From positions 1 through 64,000 of the forward strand of contig CAYUDC010000001.1 of NCBI GenBank assembly GCA_964443415.1: a stretch of 64,000 nt of DNA, given 5' to 3'. Source of the DNA: B1 sp964443415 (GTDB lineage: Bacteria > Bacteroidota > Bacteroidia > UKL13-3). Shown one piece after another: positions 53,810-64,000 of the stretch. Numbering within the stretch: the first letter of the stretch is position 1; every line of letters starts with the position of its first letter. A program made the translations under genes and the position numbers. Under the pieces are notes generated by a model, which was given only the letters and a program-made list of their open reading frames with translations, searched no databases and had not been told where the DNA came from.

Positions 53810-54972
53810 TTTTTAGACTCGCAATAGTATTTCTTCAAATGTAATAAAGCTTGAGAATCTTTGGCATTTTCTATAAATATTCCCATTTCTTTAAAAATTT
53901 TGATCACAGAAATATTTTCTGCTTCCATAGATTCTAATAAACGAATGGCAATTTCTTCTTGTCCATATTTACCTTCAATTTTTCCGTAAGCAAATTTTAT
54001 AGGGATGATTACATTGATGATTAAGCCGTCGTAGAAGGCAGATTTTACCCCACCTAAAAGGGCTCGTAAGGAAGTAATATCTTTAACCTCTATCGATTTT
54101 TTGAGGAGTTGTTTTTCATTACAAATAAGTTCGATTACTTGTGCCATGCGTTTTTCGGGGAAGGAGGCTGGCCTATTCCCTTTATGCTTCCAAGCTGATT
54201 TATCCATAATAGGTAACTTCAGCAAGTTATTTAACTCTTTAAATTTTGATTCGCTGGCCTCTTCAAATTGGTTAAAATCTAAGCCAGAAACCCCTGCAAA
54301 TAAACTAAGTAGCGTTGGTGGTTCTTCTCGGTATTTTTGGATCAAACCCCATGGTACGGACTTTATTAGTTGCTCCATAGGTAAATTGTTTAGGCCCATT
54401 CCTGCATATTGAAAAAGTAATTGAATGAGTAATTCTTCCCAATGGAATTTATTGGCTACTAATCTTTCTTCAATTAAAGCAAGTTTAAATTTGAGTCGCT
54501 CAATGATGAGTCTTTCAATAAAAATGCTAACTAATTCGGGTGCTGGTAGTACAAAAATGTTTTGGCAAGGTATTTTAGCCTTGCTCTTCATCAAAACATC
54601 AAAGTTTTCAAGCAATTTCTCGGGGATGAATGGCTTTAATTCTAGGCTTGGAATAGGATTGCCAAATATATCATATACCTCTTCATCGTGCAGGTAAACA
54701 ACATGCAAGATGATGTTTTGGTAGGCAGCATCTTGTTGGTGTTTGTGCTTGCGCCAATCACTACTTTTTACATGTACTTCTAGGTTACCTGCCCATGTAG
54801 TTCCATCTATTACAAGGCGAGCATCGTAAAAATCGGGTCCTTGGTGTGAATTTAAGAGACCTGTTTTAATTACCTTAATTTCTTTGCCACATTTGGTGGT
54901 AAGCGAATGGTTAAGCAGATATTTTCCTAGCCATATATATTGAAGTAGGTTTTCTGGTGGCAACTTTTGCAT
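53758..54972 (-). CDS. DUF2851 family protein
   Basis: This protein of 404 residues matches the Bacteroidota family DUF2851: ENLLQYIWLGKYLLNHSL near the start, NSHQGPDFYDARLVIDGTTWAGNLEVH with conserved acidic and His residues (about 42-68), and NRPASFPEKRMAQVIELI in the middle. The NxHxGPDF and WxGNxEVH pattern resembles a nuclease-like core, but no function is proven. The start is at ATG 54972; the frame is open to 55005. A CX2C pair lies near the C-terminus (SKKCLQCTF). Confidence 0.83.
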   Translation of the reverse strand: MQKLPPENLLQYIWLGKYLLNHSLTTKCGKEIKVIKTGLLNSHQGPDFYDARLVIDGTTWAGNLEVHVKSSDWRKHKHQQDAAYQNIILHVVYLHDEEVYDIFGNPIPSLELKPFIPEKLLENFDVLMKSKAKIPCQNIFVLPAPELVSIFIERLIIERLKFKLALIEERLVANKFHWEELLIQLLFQYAGMGLNNLPMEQLIKSVPWGLIQKYREEPPTLLSLFAGVSGLDFNQFEEASESKFKELNNLLKLPIMDKSAWKHKGNRPASFPEKRMAQVIELICNEKQLLKKSIEVKDITSLRALLGGVKSAFYDGLIINVIIPIKFAYGKIEGKYGQEEIAIRLLESMEAENISVIKIFKEMGIFIENAKDSQALLHLKKYYCESKKCLQCTFTEPLFKKENL

Positions 54973-55052
54973 GATGCTTGGTTTATAGACCACATAAATA
55001 ATCAAATAACAAAAAATAAGTTATTTTGCAACCCCACTTAAATCCAGTTTAT

Positions 55053-57587
55053 ATGAAAAAATTTTTACTTGCTTTTGTTTCTTTTGTACTTTTAAGTTTA
55101 GCAAGCTTTGGCCAAGCGGTATTGCCTACGGTTTGGAATTTTAGTTCACCTGGCATCAGCACACCACCTGCTGGATGGACACTGGGTTTAGGTACCAATG
55201 GTAACCTTACTTACGCCTTTGGAATAGGAGATGCCATCTCTGCTAGATTAGATGCCACAGGTGAATTTATAACCATTCAGATAGCAGATAAACCAGGTGA
55301 ATTAAGTTATTGGCTAAGCCCTCAAAATGCTGGAAATGCATGGGGTGGTCAGTTTGATATTCAAGAAAGCCCTAATGGTACCACATGGTCTACCATTCGT
55401 TCTATTACTACAAAAGCAACAACCTCTACCAATTTTACTGGTGGCAGATACCTAGAGAATTTACAAACTACTACTAGGTTTGTTAGGTTTTATTATACCA
55501 CCAAACTTCCTGGAGGCTCTGCTGGAGGTGGGAACATGGCGGTAGATAGCGTAATGATTAAACCAGCCCCAGCGCCACCAACACCAGGTATACAATTAAA
55601 GTTGGGATCAAATGTTCTGGTGAATGGAAATACAGTGATCATTGGTAACAATGCCAATACGCAATTTAATTTAACAAACACAGGAACTCAACAATCACTC
55701 ATTATTGATAGCGCGTCTTTATCTGGACTGAATGCATCCGATTTTAGCCTTCAAAATTTACCAGATACCATTGTTGCAACAAGCAGTAAAAACTTCTTAC
55801 TAAATTTTACTGCTGGCGCACCAGGTACTCGCAGAGCTACATTAACCTTATTTTCTAACGATCCAGATAAACCAACATTTAGAATATCGCTTTATGCCAT
55901 AGGCGGAAGTTTGGCCTCTGAGCCTACTGCCCAAGCCTCGGCAATTAACTTTACCTCCATTAAATCTTATGCATTTAATGTTCAACTAGATGCAACTAGC
56001 AAACCTGCTGAGAAGTTTTTGGTGCTCAAAAAGCTTGGGTCAGACATTACCGAAACTCCAGCAGATGGCATTACCTATACAAAAGGAGACTACATTGGCA
56101 GTGCTCAGGTTGAGTTTATTTTAGATTCAAGTTTTAACTGGACACCTAATTATATCCATGCCCAGAAGAATTATCATTATGCAGTGTTTAGCTTTAATGG
56201 TCCTGCTGGATTTGAAAATTATCTTACTTCCAATCCATTAAAAGGAAGCGTAACTACAAGTGGTAGAACACCCGGAAATTATTATGCTGGGATTAACCCA
56301 GCAGCTACAAGTTTTGTGAGTGATTTAAGTGCTAGGATCAACCCTCATGATACAATTTTTTATAGTAACTACATCTCTAGATTAGTAAATCCATGGTTGG
56401 CTAGAGACACTAGCGGTGGCAAAAAGGTAGTTACCTGTGTTTATACTGGGCATCAGTTTGTGTATTCGGAGCCATTTTTATGGGCCAGTGGAAACAATGG
56501 TGCTGTGTTAACGCGTGAGCATACTTGGCCACAAAGTTGGATGCCAAGCAACCAGGGTAATCCCGATTGGCCAAATGCACCGGGCACCAATAGAGAGTTA
56601 CCAGAATACAATGATTTACATAATTTGTTTCCGGCCCATCAAATAAATGCCAATGCCAGACGCAGCAATAATCCATTTCATGAAGTAGTAACGCCTAGTT
56701 ATACTTCTCCAACTGGTTTTGGCATGTTGGGTGTAGATAGTTTTGGCATTACCTCTTATGAGCCAAGGCCAGAACAAAAAGGTGATGTAGCACGAGCCTT
56801 GTTTTACATGGCAGTGGCCTACAATGGGGTTGGGTCAAAATCATGGTCTATTCCAAATCAGCAATCTTTAAATTTATTAAAACAATGGCATCAAATGGAT
56901 CCACCAGATGATTTTGAAATTGCCAGAAATGAATTTATAGCCGTAACGCAAAAGAATCGTAATCCATTTGTTGATTTTCCAGAGTGGGTAGAAAGAATTA
57001 ATTTCAGAACCATGGCATATGTGCCAGGGGATAGTATACCACCTATACCAAAATCAATTAACATTACCTCTCCTAAGGCAACAGATACCTGGAGAAAAGG
57101 AATGGCAGCTAGCATATCTTATACCTTTCAGAACATCGATTCGGTAAATATATTTTTTAGTTCAGATTCAATGAAAACATGGACCAATATTGCTGGCAAT
57201 GGCATAGCCCTGTCTGTTGCAAATAATCCTTTTGTATTTACACCCCTTAGCTATTTTGACCATCCAACAGGCATTGTGATAGTGAAAGACAAGTCTAGTA
57301 ATACGGCAGATACCTCAAGCTATTTCTTATTAGAAACAAGTAATGGATTATTAAATACTATTGGTTCGACCCAAATATTAGCTTATCCAAATCCTTTTGA
57401 AAGCCTATTGAATGTAAGGATTAATCAAGCCGGTTTAGTTAATATTTTCTTAATTGATTTACAAGGAAAAGTACTTGTTCAAACCCATGAGCCTAGAGTT
57501 GATACGAGAGAAATTCCAAATGGAGTTTACATCTTAAGGGTTGAAACTGCTCAAGGCCTTTATTTACAGAAAGTTGTAAAAAACTGA
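55053..57587 (+). CDS. T9SS-secreted endonuclease I family protein
   Basis: This protein of 844 residues has a signal peptide (MKKFLLAFVSFVLLSLASFGQ) and a jelly-roll-like N-terminal region (to about 165). An Ig-like choice-of-anchor D domain follows (about 178-285, QFNLTNTGTQQSLIIDSASL), then an Fn3-like region. The endonuclease I domain (about 410-655) has TREHTWPQSWM (H490) and EYNDLHNLFPAHQ (D521, H523). An Ig-like region and a type A sorting domain (LAYPNPFESLLNVRI ... NGVYILRVE) end it. It should act as a surface or released non-specific DNA/RNA nuclease. The start at 55053 is set by the leader. Confidence 0.9.
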   Translation: MKKFLLAFVSFVLLSLASFGQAVLPTVWNFSSPGISTPPAGWTLGLGTNGNLTYAFGIGDAISARLDATGEFITIQIADKPGELSYWLSPQNAGNAWGGQFDIQESPNGTTWSTIRSITTKATTSTNFTGGRYLENLQTTTRFVRFYYTTKLPGGSAGGGNMAVDSVMIKPAPAPPTPGIQLKLGSNVLVNGNTVIIGNNANTQFNLTNTGTQQSLIIDSASLSGLNASDFSLQNLPDTIVATSSKNFLLNFTAGAPGTRRATLTLFSNDPDKPTFRISLYAIGGSLASEPTAQASAINFTSIKSYAFNVQLDATSKPAEKFLVLKKLGSDITETPADGITYTKGDYIGSAQVEFILDSSFNWTPNYIHAQKNYHYAVFSFNGPAGFENYLTSNPLKGSVTTSGRTPGNYYAGINPAATSFVSDLSARINPHDTIFYSNYISRLVNPWLARDTSGGKKVVTCVYTGHQFVYSEPFLWASGNNGAVLTREHTWPQSWMPSNQGNPDWPNAPGTNRELPEYNDLHNLFPAHQINANARRSNNPFHEVVTPSYTSPTGFGMLGVDSFGITSYEPRPEQKGDVARALFYMAVAYNGVGSKSWSIPNQQSLNLLKQWHQMDPPDDFEIARNEFIAVTQKNRNPFVDFPEWVERINFRTMAYVPGDSIPPIPKSINITSPKATDTWRKGMAASISYTFQNIDSVNIFFSSDSMKTWTNIAGNGIALSVANNPFVFTPLSYFDHPTGIVIVKDKSSNTADTSSYFLLETSNGLLNTIGSTQILAYPNPFESLLNVRINQAGLVNIFLIDLQGKVLVQTHEPRVDTREIPNGVYILRVETAQGLYLQKVVKN

Positions 57588-57631
57588 GTCAATAGATTGT
57601 GATTTTTTTACAGTTTCAGTTGAATTGAATC

Positions 57632-57652
57632 AATGTCAAAACATTAATTTTT
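57632..57652 (+). terminator. Weak hairpin after the endonuclease gene
   Basis: AATGT (57632-57636) and ACATT (57641-57645) form a 5-bp stem with loop CAAA, followed by AATTTTTTC. It lies 45 bases after the endonuclease stop. The stem is short, so this is a weak call. Confidence 0.35.
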
Positions 57653-57686
57653 TCTTATAAATAGTATTTATTCCGATAAAATTTTC

Positions 57687-57694
57687 TAAATTTG
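57687..57694 (+). promoter_or_regulatory. -7 box candidate for the giant repeat-protein gene
   Basis: TAAATTTG matches TAnnTTTG and lies about 147 bases before the start codon at 57841, in the 253-base gap after the endonuclease gene. TTTA 16 bases upstream is a poor -33 element. The long leader would be unusual, so confidence is low. Nothing else was recognised in the gap apart from the weak hairpin. Confidence 0.3.
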
Positions 57695-57840
57695 ATTATA
57701 TGAACTTTGTTTATTCAAAAAAATTATTTTACCAAACTCTGATAAAACTTGATTATTGGAGGACCATGATTTGGAATGAATAGAAGCTATTTTTAGCCCT
57801 ATTTCATTTGGTTTTTACATTTAAACAAATCTTTATTTTA

Positions 57841-60800
57841 TGAAAAAATATATACTTAATCTACGAAGCATGTTAGCTTTGGTCATTCTCCTAGTAGGTC
57901 TAGGTAATGACTTGCGCGCGCAGGTTTACCTGCTCGAAAATTTCGACAGCGCATTTGTGGGTACACCAGGAGCGCCTCCTGGATGGACTCAAACCCGTTT
58001 TGATTATTGGGGTGATGGCACTCCAACTGCAATTAATGTGGCTGGTCCAAAAGACTGGCAGAGAAACCGTTTAATTTCTTCTGGCTTTTGGTCTTCGCAG
58101 AGTTTTGGTACTATACCAAGCGCTGCTGTAACAGATTCAGGAGCTCTTTGGCTCGAAGATTACTATTTTGGAACACAAACCAATATGTTAAGCAGAAGGA
58201 TTGAGTCGCCAGCTATTAATCTTTCAACAGCTACTTCGCCTTATTTGCGATTTAACATGTTTTTTGCTCAAACTGCCAATTACACGTATCCAATTATTGT
58301 AATGGCATCTAATGATAATGGTGCTACATGGAAATCTATCATGCATGTTCAACCTAATGCAGATGTGGTTACTACTTCTACAACTGGCGCAGGTACAATG
58401 AATGCTGCTACACCTTGGCAAAAAATAACCATCCGTATTCCGGATGCATATAAGGTACCTAATGCTAAGTTTGCCTTTTACAGAAACAATCCATATAGCT
58501 TTAACTCAAACCCTTTCATTGATAGTTTAACTATCGAAGAATTTACACCAACCACTATTACTTCTGCACAAAGTGGTAACTGGTCTGATCCATTAACTTG
58601 GGTTGGTGGAATTGTACCTAATGCTAATAATCACGTAGTAATTGATGCAAATCATACAGTTACTTCAAATGTGAATATTTCTCGTATGCAAAATTTAACC
58701 ATCAGTGGTGGTGCATCGTTTTTATATTTTTCTTCTTCTTTAAATACAGTTTCTCAAATTTTTGGAAATTTAACCATCAACTCTACTGGAACATTTAGCC
58801 TTGGAACTACTGCTTCATCTACCATTAATAGATGGGTGTATATTGGTGGAAGTTTAACCAATAATGGCACCTTGAATACCGGTACTGGAACGGGAAGTGT
58901 TGTATACATGACAGGTGGGCAATTGAGCACCTTTACTAATAATGGTACTATCTCAAACGGCTATATCTCTGGTATGTATTTTGCAAATTCAGGGGGTGTG
59001 GAGTTTAACGGTAGTATGACCAGTAACGTGGTAATTAGAAATTTAACTTTCCTTGTAGACGGTCCTGTAATTCCAAATGGTAAACTAACTTTAGGTATCA
59101 CCGGAAACGTACATACAATTACACGCGGTAATAATACTGCGTTCTTTACCCAAAGACCTATTTATCCTCCTTTAGGTACCTCACTTCGTTCGGTAACTTA
59201 TGGAGGTGGAACGAATGGTAACCCTACAATGGGTATTTTCTATAAGGACACTATTTTTACTGGATTTGAAACTGATACACTAGCTACTGGAGTTCAATTT
59301 ATCAGAGGTACATTAACTGTTTTCACTCAGAATCATGTTAAATTAAGTGCTCCACTTCAAATTGGTGATACTGTTGGAAGAACAACGACACTTTCTGCTA
59401 CCAATGCTGGTGGATTAACTACATTTAGTCGTGGTATCTTATTCACCGATGATGTAAATATCTTAACCGTTGGTCCAATTGGAAATGGTTCTTTAGGGGT
59501 TGACCCAAGTTTAAATAATTTAAATCCACCCACTACACACGGATCCTATATTGTTGGGCCAGTTAGATTTGTTAGACCATTATCAGGTACTTTAACCTCT
59601 ACTTTAAGTGTTCCGTTAGGATACGGAAGTCAATACTTAGCGTTAAGTACACCAAATAATGCTAGACGTTATTTACAACTTACCGCAGGTGGAGGTTGGG
59701 CCGGACAGATTATCACTTTCCGCGCTCTAACAAACCCATCTGGCGCGGTGAGTGCACCACAAACTTCTTTACTAACCAATCGTTTATACAGAATTGAGTT
59801 AGCGCCAGGTCAAAATTTGCCAGCAACCTCATTATTAACCGCCATCACTAGAATAGAAGGTGGTAATAGCAATGCAGATGCTTTATTGGGAAACCAAGAT
59901 CAATTATTCTTAATGCAAAGTACCAGTCCAACTGGACCTTGGGTGCCAAGAAATGTAGCGGCTGGTGCCGGTGCATTTGTTATTAATACATTATATACAC
60001 GTCAAACAAGTGCATTATCACCTGGACCAATTAGTGGTAATGGTGAATATTTTGCATGGGCCTCTTCTGCACCATTAATGAACTTTCAGAATGGAGATGT
60101 AACCAGAGAGGTTGCCCCAGTTTCTATTGGTGCCCAAGATATGCCAATGTTAAGAGTTAGGGTTAATGTTAACGGTACCATCCCAACTAGGGTAACTAAC
60201 CTTGATTTTACGCCTGCTGGAACTTCTAACCTTGCAGCAATTTCATCAGCAAAGGTGTATTATACAGGTACCTCACCGGTATTCAATAATTCTACTCAGT
60301 TTGGCTCTACAGTTACCTCTGTAACTGGTGTTACTTCTGTTACAGGAAACCAAGTATTACAATCTGGCGATAACTATTTCTGGATTGCTTACAATGTTTC
60401 AGCTAGTGCAGTCTTGGGTGATAGTTTAAGTGCTAACCTAAACAGCATTACAGCAGTTGACACAGCAAGAACTTTAGTTACTACACCTGCTACAGGCTTT
60501 AGAATTGTAAGTGCTCCAATGACTTTTGTTTCTGCAACAGCAGTTCAATTGAATGCAGCAAGAGTAGAGCGTGGCGAACAGGGAGCTGATATCATGCGCA
60601 TTAATGTAAATATGTCGGCAACTGGTGCTCCGATTCCATTGAATAGTTTGCGTTTAAACACCAATGGGTCAGGTGCCACTACCAACATCACACAAGCTCA
60701 AGTTTATTATACAGGTAACTCTACCACATTTAACAAAAATCAATTAGTAGGAACATTTAATAGCCCAAGTGGAGCATTCATCATAAATGGAACCCAAAAT

Positions 60801-63800
60801 CTATCTAATGGCGATAACTATTTTTGGGTAGCGTATTCTGTATCTGCTACAGCAATCTTAGATGATTCTGTTGATGTTGAGTGTGATTCGATTTCTATAA
60901 GTGGAGTAAACAGACCTGTAAGTCCAATAGCTCCAGCTGGAAATAGGCTCATCCGTGCGCCATATTGTAATAGCGCTGCAACTACTACTGGTGATGAGGA
61001 GATTTGGAATGTTACTTTTGGTTCAATTAACAATACCTCAAACTGTACAACCTTAGCCCCAGGGCCTGGTTCGGTGAATAGCATGTATTCAAATTATACC
61101 ACTTCTATTGCACCTCCTAGTATTCCTGCTGGTTTGCCTATACCAATTAGTGTTAATGCTGCAAGTTGTGGTGGTAATTATCCTTCAACCTTAAGGGTAT
61201 ATATCGATTATAACCAAAACGGTGTTTTTGATTTACCTGGTGAATTAGCTTATTCTAATAATTCATTTACTTCTAGCACTGCAGGTACAACCATTTTAAC
61301 AGGAAACATTACTGTTCCATGTAGTGCTTTACCTGGAAACACAAGAATGAGGGTTGTATTAGATGAAACTTCTGGTGCTCCGGCTTGTGGTACTTATACT
61401 TGGGGAGAAACAGAAGATTACACCATTAATATTGTTGCAGGAGCTTCAACTTATACAGCTTCAAATGCTATTCAATTTACAGGTACAACTTCTGCCGGAT
61501 CATCAGATGTTAGGGTATTGAGAGTGCCAATTAAGGTATCTTCTTCACCTTGTAATCCTGGTGTTATCACACAATTAAGATTTAATACTGCTGGTTCTAC
61601 CAGTGCTGCAGATATCGTTTCTGCTAAATTATATAAAACTGGAAGCTCTAACATATTTAGTATTGCTAATCTAGTTGGTACTGTAGCCGCTCCAAGTGGT
61701 CAGTTTTCATTCACCGTAGCAGATACCGCTGTAAATGATACCAACAATTATTGGTTAGCCTATGATGTAAGTGCTACTGCTACCGCATCAAATGTTTTAG
61801 ATGCTAGATTTGATAGCGCCGAAGTATTTGGTGCTTGGTACACCCCAATTAATGGAAATCCTACAGGAAATTTAGTAATTACTGTTCCTATGGCTTATAT
61901 AGGTTCAAGTGTTATTCATACAGACTTAGGAATGGTAGAAAGACCTTCTGTTAATAATAGAATGTTGCGTGCGATGGTAATCATGGGTTCTACTGGTGCA
62001 CCAGTATCAGTTACTCAGTTTAGCTTAGATGCCAATGGCGGTGGTGATGACACCTCAAATATTGCTAACGTAAAAGTATTCTACACCGGAAGCAGCGCAA
62101 ATTTTGCTTCAACCAACCAGTTTGGTTCAACTTTCGTTCAAACTACACCTACTGGTAATAAATATGGTGCCTTTAATATTAATGGTATCCTTAACCTGGC
62201 CAATGACACCAACTACTTCTGGGTAACTTATGATATTAAGTCTACCGCAATATTAGGTGACTCAGTTGACTTAGAAATGTCAGGCATTACCATTGCGGGT
62301 GTTAATAGAACTCCATCCACCACGGCTCCGGCGGGCAATAGAAAAATTCGTGCTCAATATTGCGCCAGTGGTGCTACCTCAACTTTTGATGAGGAAATTT
62401 GGAATGTTACAGTTGGTTCGTTAAATAACACTTCTACTTGCGCTACCACAGCTCCAGGCCCTGGTTCTGTAAACAGCCAATACTCAAATTATTCTGGATT
62501 TGTTGCTGCTCCAAATTTGGCTGCAGGATTGCCAATTCCATTTAGCGTAAATGCAGCAAGTTGTAATGGTAATTACACTTCAATGTTGGGTATTTACATA
62601 GACTATAACCAAAATGGAATATTTGACTTGCCAGGTGAACTTGCTTATGCTAGTGGTACATTTACCTCAAGTACAGCCGGAACACAAATAATTACTGGTA
62701 ATATTACTGTACCATGTACTGCAATGCCTGGTATAACCAGAATGCGTGTGGTATTAAATGAAACTACCGGTGGTGTTGCACCATGTGGTACATTTGCTTG
62801 GGGTGAAACCGAAGATTATGATGTAAACATTGTATCTGGCGCTCCATCGTTCCGCAGTGTTAGTGTGAACCAAAATACAGGAACTACTGCTGCCTCAGCT
62901 ACCGATGTTAGGATTTTAAGAATTCCTGTGGTTATGACATCATCGCCTTGTAACCCAGCTATTATAGATGGATTCTCTTTCAATACTGCTGGTTCTACTG
63001 CTGCTGCTGATATTGCAAATGCAAAATTATATGTAACAAGAAATTCTGGTGTATTTAACAATACCAACTTGCTTGGAACAGCAACTAGCCCTTCAGGCCA
63101 ATTCACATTTACTGTGGCTGATACCTTAAATAATGATACCAATTTCTATTGGTTAACCTATGACGTAAGTGCAACTGCTACCAATAGCAATGTGTTAGAT
63201 GCTAGATTAGATAGTATCAACTTGTTAGGAAGCTGGCGTGTGCCTGCAAATGGAAACCCTGCTGGAAACGTAGTGATTGCCACTCCTATGACTTATTTAG
63301 GAAGTGCTGCTATACATCCAGAACAAGGTATCGTAGAAACAGGAGCAGTTAATCAAAGAATGTTACGTGTAATGGTTAGAATGAGTTCTATTGGCGCTCC
63401 TGTTGCATTGACCCAATTTAACTTAAATGCAAATGGAGGTGGAGATGATACTTCAAACATTGCCAATGTAAAAGTATTTGCAACAGGCAATAGCCCAGTA
63501 TTCTCAGCCGCTAACCAGTTTGGTACCACTTTCGTTCAAACTACACCTACCGGTAATAAGTGGGGTGCATTTAACATCAATGGTACCATTAACTTAAATA
63601 ATGATACCAACTACTTCTGGGTAACTTATAATATTAAATCTACTGCCATCATTGGCGACTCTGTAGATGCAGAAATTACAGGTTTAACCATTGCAGGTGT
63701 TTCTCAAACTCCTACCAATACTGCTCCAGCGGGCAGCAGAAGAATTAGAGGTCCTTATTGCGCTAGTGCCGCTCAGTTTGCTGGAGATGGAGAAATTTGG

Positions 63801-64000
63801 AATGTAACAGTTGGTTCGTTAAATAACACTTCTAACTGTACTGTGGCTGCAACAGGCCCTGGTTCTACTTTAAGTTTATATTCTAACTATACTCAATCTA
63901 TCAATGCACCAAATTTAGTGGCTGGTGTTTCGATACCGTTCTCTGTCCATACTTCAACTTGTGGTGGTAATTACAATGGTGTATTGGGTATTTGGATAGA
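57841..64000 (+). CDS. Giant secreted repeat protein with GEVED domains, 3' end outside window
   Basis: The frame is open from ATG 57841 to the window end (2053 codons, no stop). A signal peptide ends near NDLRAQ (residue 28). Residues about 29-238 are a jelly-roll-like module (ENFDSAFVGTPGAPPGW). A G8-like opening SGNWSDPLTWVGGIVPN follows at about 245, then a beta-helix-like region to about 740. From about 742 there are repeats of about 465 residues, each with two Ig-like modules (marker DNYFWVAYSV or DTNYFWVTYDI, similar to the N-terminal domain of BNR-repeat sialidases) and one GEVED domain (YIDYNQNGVFDLPGE ... WGETEDYTINI). The GEVED acidic loop may bind calcium. A T9SS sorting domain is expected beyond the window. 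The likely role is a surface adhesin; this is inference. Confidence 0.88.
60066..61445 (+). repeat. Protein-repeat unit 1 of the giant gene
   Basis: First copy of the Ig-Ig-GEVED unit. The GEVED part begins at the Tyr-Cys codons at 60963. Its Ig-like half is the most diverged from units 2 and 3. Edges are approximate. Confidence 0.75.
61446..62842 (+). repeat. Protein-repeat unit 2 of the giant gene
   Basis: Second copy. Its GEVED part begins at 62358, 1395 bases (465 codons) after that of unit 1. It is close to unit 3 at base level around 62125-62230. Confidence 0.85.
62843..64000 (+). repeat. Protein-repeat unit 3 of the giant gene (cut by window end)
   Basis: Third copy. Its GEVED part begins at 63756, 1398 bases (466 codons) after that of unit 2. 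The copy is truncated by the window end inside the GEVED domain. Confidence 0.85.

Noticed and set aside
60818..63142. Several minus-strand frames in the giant gene
   Set aside because: They recur in step with the repeats because the sense strand repeats; they are shadows of the plus-strand frame.
60960..64000. Regular repetition that could suggest a CRISPR array or mobile element
   Set aside because: The period is about 1.4 kb, in frame and within one coding sequence; it is a protein-domain repeat.
1..64000. tRNA, rRNA, riboswitch, insertion sequence and phage genes
   Set aside because: Gaps between genes are all under 300 bases, and none showed a cloverleaf, transposase remnant or terminal inverted repeat that I could support.

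Overview
The window is a stretch of Bacteroidota chromosome. It is AT-rich (roughly 38% G+C by eye) and dense with genes on both strands. The assignment rests on several signals: type IX secretion (T9SS) C-terminal sorting domains, families largely confined to this phylum (DUF2851, DUF4286, DUF4292, DUF5723, GEVED and choice-of-anchor domains), the rplM-rpsI-rpsB-tsf-pyrH gene order, and a promoter of the TTG/TAnnTTTG type. The lineage below phylum cannot be fixed from the sequence. I saw no rRNA, tRNA, insertion sequence, prophage or CRISPR array, and no gene-free stretch longer than 300 bases.

Layout. Positions 1-8.1 kb are housekeeping: RidA, a PAP2-like membrane protein, a PaaG-type isomerase, a Usp protein and dxs on plus, then the translation operon rplM-rpsI-rpsB-tsf and pyrH on minus. 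Ferritin follows. At 8.8-14.3 kb a minus-strand unit encodes a FIST sensor protein, a 1291-residue kinase with eight PAS domains and a small secreted Kazal-type protein. From 14.4 to 26 kb lie mixed metabolic genes: phosphatase, acyl-CoA dehydrogenase, panD, a membrane protein of the LPG-synthase type, a heptose adenylyltransferase, ispH, glutathione peroxidase, an outer-membrane barrel candidate, comF, an FNR-like reductase, rpoN, and a glycosyltransferase-like protein that has lost its catalytic motifs.

From 26 to 37 kb is an envelope block: TPR proteins, a Wzx-type flippase, dut, a nucleotidyltransferase, a DUF4292 lipoprotein, an EnvC-like protein, a T9SS protein and menE. From 37 to 47.8 kb come a degenerate Fic-HTH protein, a three-gene glycosylation operon (GT2, methyltransferase, and a fusion of a pseudo-GT2 domain, a GT-C enzyme and TPRs), hflX, and an exported protein followed by two membrane proteins. 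From 47.8 to 57.6 kb are uvrA, a PspC/histidine kinase/response regulator operon with DUF2851 upstream, and a secreted endonuclease I. The last 6.2 kb is the start of a very large secreted repeat protein that runs off the window.

The points most worth a second look are: a dispersed 10-base degenerate palindrome, GG(G/T)T(C/T)(A/G)A(A/C)CC, with at least 14 exact hand-found copies; two glycosyltransferase-fold proteins without a DxD motif, one fused to a GT-C enzyme; a Fic domain whose active-site motif is destroyed while a C-terminal helix-turn-helix is kept; and a tandem repeat of about 465 residues in the terminal giant protein.
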